A stretch of DNA of 64,000 bases from Aliidiomarina sp. GTDB taxonomy: Bacteria > Pseudomonadota > Gammaproteobacteria > Enterobacterales > Alteromonadaceae. A program made the translations under genes and the position numbers. The stretch spans positions 124,001-188,000 of the forward strand of contig NZ_JAIUMR010000002.1 in NCBI RefSeq assembly GCF_022565475.1. The letters run 5' to 3'. Positions 16,244-25,557 of this stretch are shown here, piece by piece; the stretch's first letter is position 1; every line of letters starts with the position of its first letter. The notes beneath the pieces are model-generated. The model did not search any database and had not been told where the DNA came from. It worked only from the letters and a program-made list of their open reading frames with translations.

Positions 16244-17653
16244 CTAATCACTCACAATCTGATCGCGACCATTCTGCTTGGCCCGATACATGGCTTGGTC
16301 GGCACGGGCAATGAGGCCTTCGGGTGTATCACCCGGGCGCAACTCAGTGACGCCGACAGAGCAGGTTTGTCCGCGCGGCACACTTCGACGCATCCGCTCC
16401 AGCAATGGAATAGAGGCTGAGGCACTGGTTTCCGGTAAAACCACAACAAATTCTTCGCCACCAATTCGAGCGAGTCGATCACTTTGGCGTAAGACGGTCG
16501 ACCAATTTGCGACCAATTCCACGAGTAAAGCATCACCTTCGGCATGGCCATATTGGTCGTTAAATGCTTTAAAGCGATCTAAATCGGCAAATGCGACCGT
16601 CAGTGGCTTATCGAGTCGTTGCGCACGGTACATCTCATGGCTTAAGACTTCATCGAGAAAGCGTCGGTTGCCGGCTTGGGTGAGCGGATCAATGCGGGTC
16701 AATTGTTCGAGCTTGTCCGCTTGTTCGTGGGTTTTCCGAATCAGCCCCGCCATGCGGTAAATCACCAGTAAAAAGAGAATAATCGACACGAATGCAGCGA
16801 CGCGAACGGTTAGGACATCAGCACCAGCACTGAATAGAATGACTACCGGGGCCATCACTGTAGCCAGACTTAATACCAGTAGCCGTCGACTTGACATTTC
16901 CGCGGCTGACGCATGATCTTCAGGCACTTTCGTAGCTGAAGGATGCCACACGGCGACGGCTATAAATAGATATGCAGTTAGCCACAAACCATCGGTAAGA
17001 CCACCTGCCAGATACCAACCACTGGAATTACCATGGGCGTACAACATGTCGGCAGCCAAATACGCAAGCATGCCAATCAGTAAGAAGTAATGTGAAAGAA
17101 TGCGCGAACGATTAATAAAAATAAGTCGTATTATCAGTGGTAAAACGACTAAGTCTGCTACTGGATAGGCGGTCAGAACGATCAATTGCGTCAACGCCAG
17201 ATTGGCCTCTAAATAAGGCGCGATCAAATAACTCCAGGCCGGTACTGCCGCTGCCACACCGACGATTACGGCGTCGGTCAGTGCGCCGTCGGAGCGGCCA
17301 CGATGGCGGCCGAGCGTCCACAGCGCGAGAATGAACAATGGATAAACGGCTAAGTAAAAGGCGTCGGCAAGTGACGGAACCGGCTCTAAACCGTATAGAT
17401 CGAGCCAAAACCAAATAATGTGACCAATTGCGGCCAACGCCAGAGCGCTAGCGATATACAGCCAGGCCTGCCCGCGAAATAAGGGGCGCTGCTGTCGCAC
17501 GGCAGCAAAAACGGACACACTCGCCGCAGCGGTAATCACGACATACAGCAAACCGGCAAATTCTCCATAGGGAATCATGACATACAGCGCAATTACGAGT
17601 AAGCCGATAATCAGTAGCGATTGCCATGGCGAAAGAGGCTGAATGCGCGTCAA
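16244..17653 (-). CDS. Diguanylate cyclase with multi-pass membrane sensor
   Basis: No ATG is available at the 5' end. The first possible start is TTG at 17668, but the TTG at 17653 has GAGG nine bases upstream and is favoured. About 469 residues. Eight or so hydrophobic spans occupy residues 15-310 (a MASE-like sensor), a short coiled linker (IRKTHEQADKLEQLTRIDPL) follows, then a GGDEF domain with RIGGEEFVVVLPE. The RQSD motif five residues before the signature is an intact RxxD inhibitory site. It should therefore be an active, product-inhibited c-di-GMP synthase. Confidence 0.87.
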   Translation of the reverse strand: MTRIQPLSPWQSLLIIGLLVIALYVMIPYGEFAGLLYVVITAAASVSVFAAVRQQRPLFRGQAWLYIASALALAAIGHIIWFWLDLYGLEPVPSLADAFYLAVYPLFILALWTLGRHRGRSDGALTDAVIVGVAAAVPAWSYLIAPYLEANLALTQLIVLTAYPVADLVVLPLIIRLIFINRSRILSHYFLLIGMLAYLAADMLYAHGNSSGWYLAGGLTDGLWLTAYLFIAVAVWHPSATKVPEDHASAAEMSSRRLLVLSLATVMAPVVILFSAGADVLTVRVAAFVSIILFLLVIYRMAGLIRKTHEQADKLEQLTRIDPLTQAGNRRFLDEVLSHEMYRAQRLDKPLTVAFADLDRFKAFNDQYGHAEGDALLVELVANWSTVLRQSDRLARIGGEEFVVVLPETSASASIPLLERMRRSVPRGQTCSVGVTELRPGDTPEGLIARADQAMYRAKQNGRDQIVSD

Positions 17654-17767
17654 GCTATGATTCCTCAAAACAGACGATAGCGCTGCTGTGGTCAGATTTT
17701 GTACCGAAGGTGTATTTTACGGGGTTTCTGCGACGACAACAAGTACTCACGATGAGGTCTACCCTAT

Positions 17768-18652
17768 CTACTGTGGAGGCGCTAAGGCCTGTAAGGCTTG
17801 TTTCACCGCTTGGGTCGCTTCTGGCAGCTGATGACAATGTAGTTGGAAGACATGCCACATGCCTTCAAAAACTTGTAAGTCTGCCGATACTCCGGCTTTC
17901 ACTGCGGCTTTGTGCAGTTCTACGGCGTCATCTAGCAAAATCTCATCGGTACCGACTTGAATTAGCATGCGGGGTAAACCCTGTAAGTCAGCAAAAAGCG
18001 GCGAGCAAAGCGGATGTTCGCGCGGAGTCTGCGTACAATAAGCTGCTGCACAGTGTTGTAAACCGGATGGCAAGAGCATCGGATCGAGTGCCGCATTGCC
18101 AAAATGACTGGCGCGAGTCACGGTGAGATCCACCCATGGCGAGAACAAGGCTAATCCACGCGGTAACGGCACACCTTCATCGCGTAAGCGCACGGCTAAG
18201 GCGACACTGAGACCTCCACCGGCGGAATCACCAGCGACGATAATATCGTTAGGGCTAATGGCTTTATCCAGCAGTGCCTCATAGGCTGCTACGGCATCGT
18301 CGAGTGCTGCTGGAAATGGCTTTTCCGGTGCCAGACGATAATGGGGCATCCAAACCGTAGCGCGACCGATCACGGCTAAGCCATCGACGATTTGGCGATG
18401 GGTAGACACATCACCAAAGACGTAGCCTCCGCCATGCAAGTAGAGTATGTGCAGGGAGCCGGCGTGTGCCGCTGCTGCTTTGTAGGTCACCACGCCACCT
18501 AAGATCAATTCATCGCGCTGAACACCGCGTTGTTTGCGTTGCAGAAGTGCCGCACTCTTCATCAATTTGCGTCGCAACGAAAATGGCACGCGCGGGTGAA
18601 ACAGCGGTTGAATCGCGAATTTAATCAGTCGGCGTAGCTGTTGTTTTTTCAT
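17768..18652 (-). CDS. HSL-family (bacterial hormone-sensitive-lipase-like) esterase
   Basis: 294 residues, no signal peptide. The HSL-family oxyanion motif HGGGYVFG and nucleophile elbow GDSAGGGL are present, with acid and histidine in the C-terminal QVGTDEILLDD and GMWHVFQ segments. These esterases hydrolyse short- to medium-chain esters in the cytoplasm. The start overlaps the stop of the Baeyer-Villiger monooxygenase by 4 bases. That pairing suggests that it hydrolyses the ester or lactone made by the monooxygenase. Confidence 0.88.
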   Translation of the reverse strand: MKKQQLRRLIKFAIQPLFHPRVPFSLRRKLMKSAALLQRKQRGVQRDELILGGVVTYKAAAAHAGSLHILYLHGGGYVFGDVSTHRQIVDGLAVIGRATVWMPHYRLAPEKPFPAALDDAVAAYEALLDKAISPNDIIVAGDSAGGGLSVALAVRLRDEGVPLPRGLALFSPWVDLTVTRASHFGNAALDPMLLPSGLQHCAAAYCTQTPREHPLCSPLFADLQGLPRMLIQVGTDEILLDDAVELHKAAVKAGVSADLQVFEGMWHVFQLHCHQLPEATQAVKQALQALAPPQ

Positions 18653-20115
18653 GATGGCTCTCGCACCCAGTCATAGTCATCGACCTTTACGCGACGCGTC
18701 ATCCAGCGGTAACTAAAGGTAAAACCAAACCAGTTGACGACATTGCGGCCGTTGTCGTCCAAATACCAAGAACTGCAACCGGACGACCACACGGTATTGT
18801 CTAATTTCTTTTGTAGTTTAGTGACATAGTGCTGCTGGCGCTCTGGCTTTACATCCATCGTCACGGCCCGGTGGCGTTCAAGTGCCCGCAAACACTGCAG
18901 GACATAATGCATTTGCGACTCGAGCATGAGTAAAATAGAGCTGTGAGAAAGATTGGTATTCGGGCCATAGAGCATAAATAAATTGGGGAAACCGCTGACC
19001 GATATGCCTTTGTAAGCTTCGGCACCTTGCGCCCATGCCTGATTAAGGTCAATGCCCTGACGACCAATGACCCGTATTGGGGTTAGAAATTCCGTCGCGC
19101 GAAATCCCGTACCAAGCACTAAAACGTCACTTGGATGTTCGACGCCATCGGCGGTCACAACGCCGCGCGCGGTGACACCTTTAATCGGCGAGGTGACCAG
19201 ATCAACATGAGGTAAATCGATGCTGCTATACCAGTCGTTAGCCAAAAGGATGCGATTACAGCCAATCTTGTAATTCGGGATCAGTTGTTGGCGTTTCTGC
19301 TCATTGCTCATGTCACGGCGGGCTAGCCGGTGCGCTTGCCACTCACCATACTTTAAGAGCCAATTAAAGCGCGTAAACACCACCGCACGTGACTCGGTTT
19401 TTAAATACAAAAAGGTGCGGTACAAGCGAGCAACACCGGGGATATTCTGGAAACACCAGTGTTCCCAACGATGAAAAGGCCGGTCGTTTTTGCCAATCAC
19501 CCAAGAGCCAGAACGCTGAAAAACCTGTAAGCGCTTGGCAATTTTGCTCAGTTGCGGCACGAATTGAATGGCGGAAGCGCCAGTACCGATGACGCCAACC
19601 GTTTTGCCGGTAAGCTCGACGCTGTGATCCCAGCGCGCTGAATGAAAGACTGGCCCTTGGAAGTCCGCCAACCCGTCAATGTTGGGATACAGTGGCTGGT
19701 TCAGTTGGCCAACAGCGGTAATCACGGTGCGGCTGAGGAGGACGTCGCCACTTGCCAGCGTGACGTGCCACAACTTTGCGCTGTCGTGAAAGCGCATTTC
19801 GGTCACTTCGGCATTGCAACGTAAGTGCGGTTGCAGATTGAACTGGCTGACACAAGACTCGATATACCGCTGAATCTCGGCTTGCGAACCGTAGCGGCGC
19901 GACCAATCGCGTTTCGGCGCAAATGACAGTGAATAGAGGTGAGATTCGACATCGCAGGCAGCCCCAGGATAGGTATTATCGCGCCAGGTTCCACCGACAC
20001 TGCCCGCTTTTTCAAGGACGAGAAAATCGTGGCGACCGGTTTTTTTTAGTTGAATGGCCATGCCAATGCCACCGAAACCGGAGCCAATAATCAATGCGTC
20101 ATACGTCTTGGTCAT
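18649..20115 (-). CDS. Type I Baeyer-Villiger flavin monooxygenase
   Basis: The frame runs to 20283, but the ATG at 20115 places the FAD motif at the N-terminus as usual (MTKTYDALIIGSGFGGIGMA), about 488 residues, and avoids overlap with the upstream GGDEF gene. The NADPH motif is GVIGTGASAIQ. The type I Baeyer-Villiger fingerprint FxGxxxHxxxW[DP] is present as FQGPVFHSARWD. Such enzymes insert oxygen next to a ketone to give an ester or lactone using NADPH and O2. The next gene is an esterase coupled by a 4-base overlap, so a ketone-to-acid-plus-alcohol route is likely; the ketone is unknown. Confidence 0.9.
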   Translation of the reverse strand: MTKTYDALIIGSGFGGIGMAIQLKKTGRHDFLVLEKAGSVGGTWRDNTYPGAACDVESHLYSLSFAPKRDWSRRYGSQAEIQRYIESCVSQFNLQPHLRCNAEVTEMRFHDSAKLWHVTLASGDVLLSRTVITAVGQLNQPLYPNIDGLADFQGPVFHSARWDHSVELTGKTVGVIGTGASAIQFVPQLSKIAKRLQVFQRSGSWVIGKNDRPFHRWEHWCFQNIPGVARLYRTFLYLKTESRAVVFTRFNWLLKYGEWQAHRLARRDMSNEQKRQQLIPNYKIGCNRILLANDWYSSIDLPHVDLVTSPIKGVTARGVVTADGVEHPSDVLVLGTGFRATEFLTPIRVIGRQGIDLNQAWAQGAEAYKGISVSGFPNLFMLYGPNTNLSHSSILLMLESQMHYVLQCLRALERHRAVTMDVKPERQQHYVTKLQKKLDNTVWSSGCSSWYLDDNGRNVVNWFGFTFSYRWMTRRVKVDDYDWVREPS

Positions 20116-20125
20116 GGACGTGCAC

Positions 20126-21007
20126 TCACTTGGCGAATTTATTACGGTACATGGAATGATCGGCATGCTGAAGTAATTGTTCAATGGTAAGCCCATGCAC
20201 AGGCCAGAGTGCAATGCCGATGCTAATGCCAATATTAATCGGGAGCGACTCCACCTGCAGTGGTTGCGCGAACGCCTCGTCAATCTTTTTTACCACGGTA
20301 TTCACCGCAGCTTCGGGGGCTAACTGGCTGTTACCGACATCGACAAGCACCACAAACTCATCGCCGCCTAAGCGAGCAATGGTGTCGGTCGGACGAACCG
20401 AATGTTGTAACCGTTGGCCGACGGCTTTTAAAACTTCGTCGCCGAAGGCATGACCTTGTTCATCGTTCATTTGTTTAAACTTGTCTAAATCGATGTAGAG
20501 CACGCCAAAACCGCGCTGAGAACGCTGGGCACGGGTGATCGCACCTTCGGCTCGGTCCGCAAATAACACTCGGTTGGGTAGCCCCGTTAACGAATCCGTG
20601 AGGGCCATCGACTCCAGCTTTGCTATCAAGGCTTCACGCTCGACTTCAAGTCGTTTCTGCTCAGTAATATCCCGAGCAACGCCGACGCGAACTTGGTCCT
20701 TTTCGGACCAACGTGTCGTCCAGTGAATATCGATCGCGTGACCGTCTTTGTGAATGTACTTGTTCTCGAAGTGGACGACATCACCGCCGGCGTTAACGCG
20801 GGCGGCCTGACGCAATGACGCTTCGCGATAATCCGGGTGCATGAATTCATAGATCATCCGACCGACCATTTCGTCCGGTCGATAGCCAAACACCCGCTCA
20901 GCGCCTCGGCTCACATAGCTGATGCGGTGATTCGGCTCAACCACACAAATTGCTTCAAGCAGCAAATCAAGATATTCAGCAAGTTCTGCAAACGCAGTGG
21001 AGGACAT
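20126..21007 (-). CDS. PAS-GGDEF diguanylate cyclase
   Basis: 293 residues, soluble. A PAS domain (about 10-120: ICVVEPNHRISYVSRGAERV, FGYRPDEMVGR) is followed by a PAC-like segment and a GGDEF domain with ARLGGDEFVVLVD; RPTD five residues before is an intact inhibitory RxxD site. It should synthesise c-di-GMP in response to a cytoplasmic cue at the PAS domain. It stands between the nucleotide cyclase (72 bases upstream) and the monooxygenase (10 bases downstream), all on the minus strand. Confidence 0.9.
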   Translation of the reverse strand: MSSTAFAELAEYLDLLLEAICVVEPNHRISYVSRGAERVFGYRPDEMVGRMIYEFMHPDYREASLRQAARVNAGGDVVHFENKYIHKDGHAIDIHWTTRWSEKDQVRVGVARDITEQKRLEVEREALIAKLESMALTDSLTGLPNRVLFADRAEGAITRAQRSQRGFGVLYIDLDKFKQMNDEQGHAFGDEVLKAVGQRLQHSVRPTDTIARLGGDEFVVLVDVGNSQLAPEAAVNTVVKKIDEAFAQPLQVESLPINIGISIGIALWPVHGLTIEQLLQHADHSMYRNKFAK

Positions 21008-21079
21008 AGATAAGCTCGGTATCTTTTTATTGTTGTTAGCGATTGTTTATTAAGCCACCGTTTTTTGTAACCTGCAAAT

Positions 21080-23512
21080 TTAATGCGGCGGATCGAGGAG
21101 ATTCGCTGCTGCAGCGCGCATTGCTTGTCGTTGTTTGTTAAGACCACTTAACCACTGCTGAAAGCGCGGTTCGTCGTGCAGCGATGCAAAGTACAAGTTT
21201 TGCTCGGGGGTGTATCCGAAAAGTGTGGAGTGCTGCAACGTAATGATGCTCTCGGCGTGTAATTTCTCGAGCTCGTCGAGGGCGGCCTGTCGCTCACCCA
21301 TCAAGGCAAGGACTTCGGCTCGAGTATAGACAATCCCGTAGATGCCGCGGTACGCAAGGTCGTTCTCTTGTAGGCGTGCCCAGATCCGCTCAAATAATGC
21401 GTTGCTTTCGTGCGTTTCCCCAAGCTGACGCAAACTATAGGCCTTGACCATGGCGGATTGAATTTGCGTACGGTCGAGACGTTCTTGCGGATTTTTGAGG
21501 CTACTTAGCGTCGACACCAGCTCAATTGCCTCGGTATAGCGCCCGATACTCATCAGCAGTTGAGCCAGCGGCGTCAAGGCTGTTTGTTGTCGCCCGGTAG
21601 CGTAGGCTTCCGCCAGTGAAGCCAGTGACGCATCGATATCGCCTTGAATCCATTCCGTGGTTCCTTGCATCGCCAAGCGGTAATACGGCTCTTCAATCGG
21701 TTGTGCCCAACCCATGGCTTGTTCGGTGGCATGCAAATAGTTAGCTAACGTCGCGGCATTGAAATAAAAGTGACTGTGCGGTGTGTGCTTGAGTTCTTGG
21801 TGAATAAGTTCTAATGCTTTGTCGAACTCGAAGGTGACAAACGCGTAATAGTTTTTCAGACAATAATAACTCGTATGCGGATCGTGGAGCTCGTCTTTCA
21901 ATCGATGACAGAGTGCTTGCATCGCCGGGAAGTCGCCATAATACATGTGATAAAAAGCTTGTGAGCCGACATAGAGAGGATTGAGCGGATCGAGTTCGAG
22001 AATCCGCCGGAAGTACTGATTCGCTAGGTCATTGCGCGTGGTAAAGCTAAGAATATTGCGATAGGACATGAGCAGGCCAATATCATTCGGCTCTTGCTCC
22101 AAACCTTGCAAATAGTAGGATTCGGCGCCGTCGATGTCACCACTCAAATAGGCCACATAGCCCGCAAAGCGTAGTACATCAGTGCGCTGACCGAGTCCGC
22201 GTTCTAGGTACTCGTCGACTTGATGTTGCAATTCAGCCAGCGTCTCTGCAAATGGCAGGAGTCCACTTCCGACCATAAATCCACGTTGCAAAGAAACCGC
22301 AACTTCGGCTTCAATAAAATCAGGATCGAGTTCATGGGCGATTTCATACCAGCGCAACCGCTCGAGTCGATCTTGATAGGCGCTGCCGGTTGTGTCACGA
22401 GCACGCAAAAACGCCTCGTAAGCCGCTAAACTCTCAGTGCCGCGCGGGGTTACTTTGGTGAGTTGTAAAATGTCCGGAATTTCGTTGGCGACGGCGATAG
22501 CAATATCATCTTGAACGTCAAAGATAGCCGTTGTCGTCAGGGTCCGCTCAAATGATTCTTGCCAAATCGCGCGCCCCGATTGCGTGTCCACAAGCTCCGC
22601 CGTAATGCGCATACGTTCCCCCGCACGACGCACACTACCCGTAAGCAAATAACGCACGTGCAACTGCTCGGCTATCCTAAGCGGATCTTCACTTTGGTCA
22701 CGGAAGCGGAACGACGAAGTGCGAGCGGAGACCCGTAAGCCATCAATTCGCGATAACGTCAGGATCATTTCTTCCGAAAGGCCATCGGAAAAATAGTCGG
22801 AGTCGCTTTCATGGCTGAGGTTACGAAAGGGTAAAACCGCAAGCGTGGCTAAATCACCCTTTCCGGAGGTAGTGGTTGTCGTGATCGGAGGCTCTTGATT
22901 CGGCGCAATGCTGCTCGGCGGCCAATTCAACCAGACCAGAATCACTAATCCAAGCAACACGGTCAGAGCCACAGCGATCTGAACAGCCGACGCTTTGGGT
23001 TTGGGCGCAGCAGTGACCGGTTGACCTTGTAAGCGAAAGACCTCAATCGGCTTGGCGACGTTCTTTAGACGCTTTTCACCTTGACTGAGTACTTGAAAAT
23101 TGTCGTGGCCTAGCAAGGCTTGAGCAATCCCGTCGCTCACGAATATGTCGCCTGCGCTGGCCTCAGATTCAATCCGCGCAGCGACGTTGACGCCATCACC
23201 ATAGACATCGTCGCCGGCGAGAATGATGTCACCTAAGTGCAAACCAATCCGAATTTGAAAGGGGGCTGCATCAAGAGCTTGCTGCAATGCCAACGCACAG
23301 GATGCCGCTTCAATGGAACTCTTAAAGATACATAAATAGCCATCGCCGAGTGCCTTGATCAATTCACCATGATAGGCGGGAAGCAGTCCTTTTAGTTCAT
23401 GGCGAACCTGACGAACAGCAGCTATCGCTTGTTTTTCGCTGGTCGACATGAGCGACGTATAGCCGACAATGTCGATAAACATAATCGCGCATAACTTGCG
23501 GCGTTCGCTCAT
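21080..23512 (-). CDS. Class III adenylate/guanylate cyclase with TPR output region
   Basis: 810 residues. Residues 1-165 form a class III cyclase homology domain: metal Asp in MFIDIVGYTSL, ALGDGYLCIF (second Asp), and the transition-state Asn/Arg in DGVNVAARIES. One transmembrane span lies at about 178-198 (VQIAVALTVLLGLVILVWLNW). A TolB/FlgO-like domain (LAVLPFRNLS, ISARTSSFRFRD-like region, LLTGSVRR) and a long TPR array (about 360-780) follow. The catalytic residues look intact, so it should make cAMP, with the periplasmic TPR part as sensor or scaffold. It starts 8 bases after the HD-GYP gene ends. Confidence 0.88.
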   Translation of the reverse strand: MSERRKLCAIMFIDIVGYTSLMSTSEKQAIAAVRQVRHELKGLLPAYHGELIKALGDGYLCIFKSSIEAASCALALQQALDAAPFQIRIGLHLGDIILAGDDVYGDGVNVAARIESEASAGDIFVSDGIAQALLGHDNFQVLSQGEKRLKNVAKPIEVFRLQGQPVTAAPKPKASAVQIAVALTVLLGLVILVWLNWPPSSIAPNQEPPITTTTTSGKGDLATLAVLPFRNLSHESDSDYFSDGLSEEMILTLSRIDGLRVSARTSSFRFRDQSEDPLRIAEQLHVRYLLTGSVRRAGERMRITAELVDTQSGRAIWQESFERTLTTTAIFDVQDDIAIAVANEIPDILQLTKVTPRGTESLAAYEAFLRARDTTGSAYQDRLERLRWYEIAHELDPDFIEAEVAVSLQRGFMVGSGLLPFAETLAELQHQVDEYLERGLGQRTDVLRFAGYVAYLSGDIDGAESYYLQGLEQEPNDIGLLMSYRNILSFTTRNDLANQYFRRILELDPLNPLYVGSQAFYHMYYGDFPAMQALCHRLKDELHDPHTSYYCLKNYYAFVTFEFDKALELIHQELKHTPHSHFYFNAATLANYLHATEQAMGWAQPIEEPYYRLAMQGTTEWIQGDIDASLASLAEAYATGRQQTALTPLAQLLMSIGRYTEAIELVSTLSSLKNPQERLDRTQIQSAMVKAYSLRQLGETHESNALFERIWARLQENDLAYRGIYGIVYTRAEVLALMGERQAALDELEKLHAESIITLQHSTLFGYTPEQNLYFASLHDEPRFQQWLSGLNKQRQAMRAAAANLLDPPH

Positions 23513-23520
23513 GACACTCC

Positions 23521-25137
23521 TTATCCTTTTTCTCTAAAGTTGTAGTGCAACAAAGCGTCTTCGTCGACCGAATCAAGTTGTTCGGCTTTTAGATGTTTCT
23601 TGGCGTAGTCGAGGTAAACTTTCTTGGAGACAAAAAGCGCGAAAATATCAGGATCAAGATGATAGTTCTCAACCATGCCTTTCATGATGCCCAAAGCCTG
23701 CGAAAGCGGCATGGGCTTTTTGTATGGGCGTTCATGCGCAGTCAGTGCCTCAAACACATCTGCGACACCCATCATGCGCGCGGGAATCGACATCTGATCG
23801 CGAGTTAAACCACGCGGGTAACCGCGCCCATCCATTCGTTCATGGTGTCCGCAGGCATACTCAGGAACGCGCTGGAGATGCTTCGGAAAGGGCAGCTTTT
23901 CCAACATGGCGACGGTATGGACCATGTGATCTTCCATAATCTTTCGTTCTTCGGCGTTGAGCGTGCCGCGTCGAATGCACAGGTTTTGGCACTCTTCTGC
24001 CGTGATCACGGGTCGGATTTGCCCGGCGCTGTCAGTCCAGGTCAAACCGGCAAGCTCTTCAATCCGCGCAATGTCACTGTCGCTGAGGAACTCGCCACCA
24101 ATATTGACCTTGCGCAAAAAGTCCTCGGTGGCATGCATCGCAGCCAGTTGCGCGTCAAGCTCAGGCCGCGGTTGTCGCGCTGACGGGTCTTGCCGAAACC
24201 ATTGTAGCTCAAGATCTTTTGCGGCCAGCTGCAAGCGTTCACAGACAGCGTCGATGCCGTCGCGCACAGTTTCGAGTTTGGTCGACTTTTCCATCACATG
24301 ATGGGGGGTGATGATCTTGCCACAGTCATGTAGCCAGGACGCTATTCGTAATTCATATTCATCTGCTGGGCTCAGTGTAAATTCTTCCAAGCCGGGGAAC
24401 TCCGCACCACTGGCAGCTTTTGCGATCATCATCGTGGCATCGGGAACGCGTCGACAATGGGCGCCGGTAGAGGGTGATTTGGCATCGATGGCGGTCGCGA
24501 TGACTTCCGTAAAGCGGTCAAATAGCTGATGTAACTCGGTGATTAAATTTTGATTCGTCAGTGCCACTGCGCCTTGTGAAGCAAGTGATTCAGTTAATTC
24601 GCAATCATCGTCGTCAAAATGAGTGACCACGTCGTCGACTTTTTTGTTGATGAGCTGTAACGCGCCGATAACATCGCCTTCGTGGTTGCGCATGGGCACC
24701 GTTAAAAATGCTTGGGAGCGATAACCGGTGCGGCCATCGAAGGCTTTCGTACCGCTGAAGTCAAACTGATGATTGTTGTAGACATCGTCAACGCGAACTG
24801 TTGTTGCGGTCAGAACGGACTGGACGACGACCATGTTGTCGTTGGCCTGCCCAGACTCCAAATAGAGTGGGATATCGGGGAACTGTGCCCCGCGTTCGGC
24901 AACGGCGCAATTGACATCGAGCTGGAGCGATTCATTTTGAATGAAAGCAAAAGAGAGCGTTTGTGTTGCCGCATTGACAAGATAAAGAGAGCCCGCATCG
25001 GCTTGCGTCAGCTCGCGTGCGCTTTGCAAAATCGCGCGCAAAAGTGCGGAGTGACTGCGCTCTGCAGACAATGCAATCCCAATCGCGTTGAGTTTTTTTA
25101 CCTTGTCGACTCGTGAATGTGGTCTCGATGATGTCAT
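23521..25137 (-). CDS. GAF-HD-GYP c-di-GMP phosphodiesterase
   Basis: An ATG exists at 25200, but the one at 25137 (MTSSRPHSRV) follows AAGGA and is a likely start; about 538 residues. A GAF domain (residues 20-185, including LQLINKKVDD) is followed by an HD-GYP phosphodiesterase: HD pair in SWLHDCGKI, then HHERMDGRGYPRGL. Between them is an insertion of roughly 140 residues (DGIDAVCERLQL through the ITAEECQNLCIRRG segment), which is longer than in minimal HD-GYP domains. It should degrade c-di-GMP to GMP/pGpG. It heads a minus-strand run with the cyclase (8-base gap) and PAS-GGDEF, so opposing activities are co-encoded. Confidence 0.88.
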   Translation of the reverse strand: MTSSRPHSRVDKVKKLNAIGIALSAERSHSALLRAILQSARELTQADAGSLYLVNAATQTLSFAFIQNESLQLDVNCAVAERGAQFPDIPLYLESGQANDNMVVVQSVLTATTVRVDDVYNNHQFDFSGTKAFDGRTGYRSQAFLTVPMRNHEGDVIGALQLINKKVDDVVTHFDDDDCELTESLASQGAVALTNQNLITELHQLFDRFTEVIATAIDAKSPSTGAHCRRVPDATMMIAKAASGAEFPGLEEFTLSPADEYELRIASWLHDCGKIITPHHVMEKSTKLETVRDGIDAVCERLQLAAKDLELQWFRQDPSARQPRPELDAQLAAMHATEDFLRKVNIGGEFLSDSDIARIEELAGLTWTDSAGQIRPVITAEECQNLCIRRGTLNAEERKIMEDHMVHTVAMLEKLPFPKHLQRVPEYACGHHERMDGRGYPRGLTRDQMSIPARMMGVADVFEALTAHERPYKKPMPLSQALGIMKGMVENYHLDPDIFALFVSKKVYLDYAKKHLKAEQLDSVDEDALLHYNFREKG

Positions 25138-25349
25138 TTGAGTACTTATCCTTAACGACTCAGACTCGTTGGCTAACAAATTAACGTTGACCATAAGCAT
25201 ACTAACGAATTTTTAATCACTTCACCAATCGGTGGTAAATACGCACATTCAACATGCGACTGAGGCAGATTGCCACGGCAATAACATGCGCGACTTTGAT
25301 GAATTTAGTCTACGCTTAAAGCGGACAAACAACCCAAAAGGAACGTCTC

Positions 25350-25538
25350 ATGGCTAGTATGGTCAATGTCGGAACTGCCGACCGTGCAATTCGCATTATT
25401 GTTGGTCTTTTGCTCGCAGTTTGGAGTATTAATGCTGGTAACTTTTGGTGGATTTTGGGTATCGCACTGATTGCCACAGGTATTTTCCGTTTCTGTGGTT
25501 TGTATCGGCTGCTAGGTATCAACACCTGTAAGACGTAA
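25350..25538 (+). CDS. YgaP-type DUF2892 membrane protein
   Basis: 62 residues, AAGGAA seven bases before the ATG. The DUF2892 pattern is clear: MVNVGTADRAIRIIVGLLLA, two hydrophobic helices, then a GTGIFRFCGLYRLLGINTC-like tail (GIFRFCGLYRLLGINTC) with two conserved cysteines. Such proteins are small inner-membrane components related to the membrane domain of the YgaP rhodanese. No rhodanese is attached here. Function is unknown. Confidence 0.85.
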   Translation: MASMVNVGTADRAIRIIVGLLLAVWSINAGNFWWILGIALIATGIFRFCGLYRLLGINTCKT

Positions 25539-25557
25539 ACCAAGACTCGGAGTATTC

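Noticed and set aside
17626-18126. 166-codon plus-strand open frame
   Set aside because: Runs antisense through the 3' part of the esterase gene; no motif or ribosome site.
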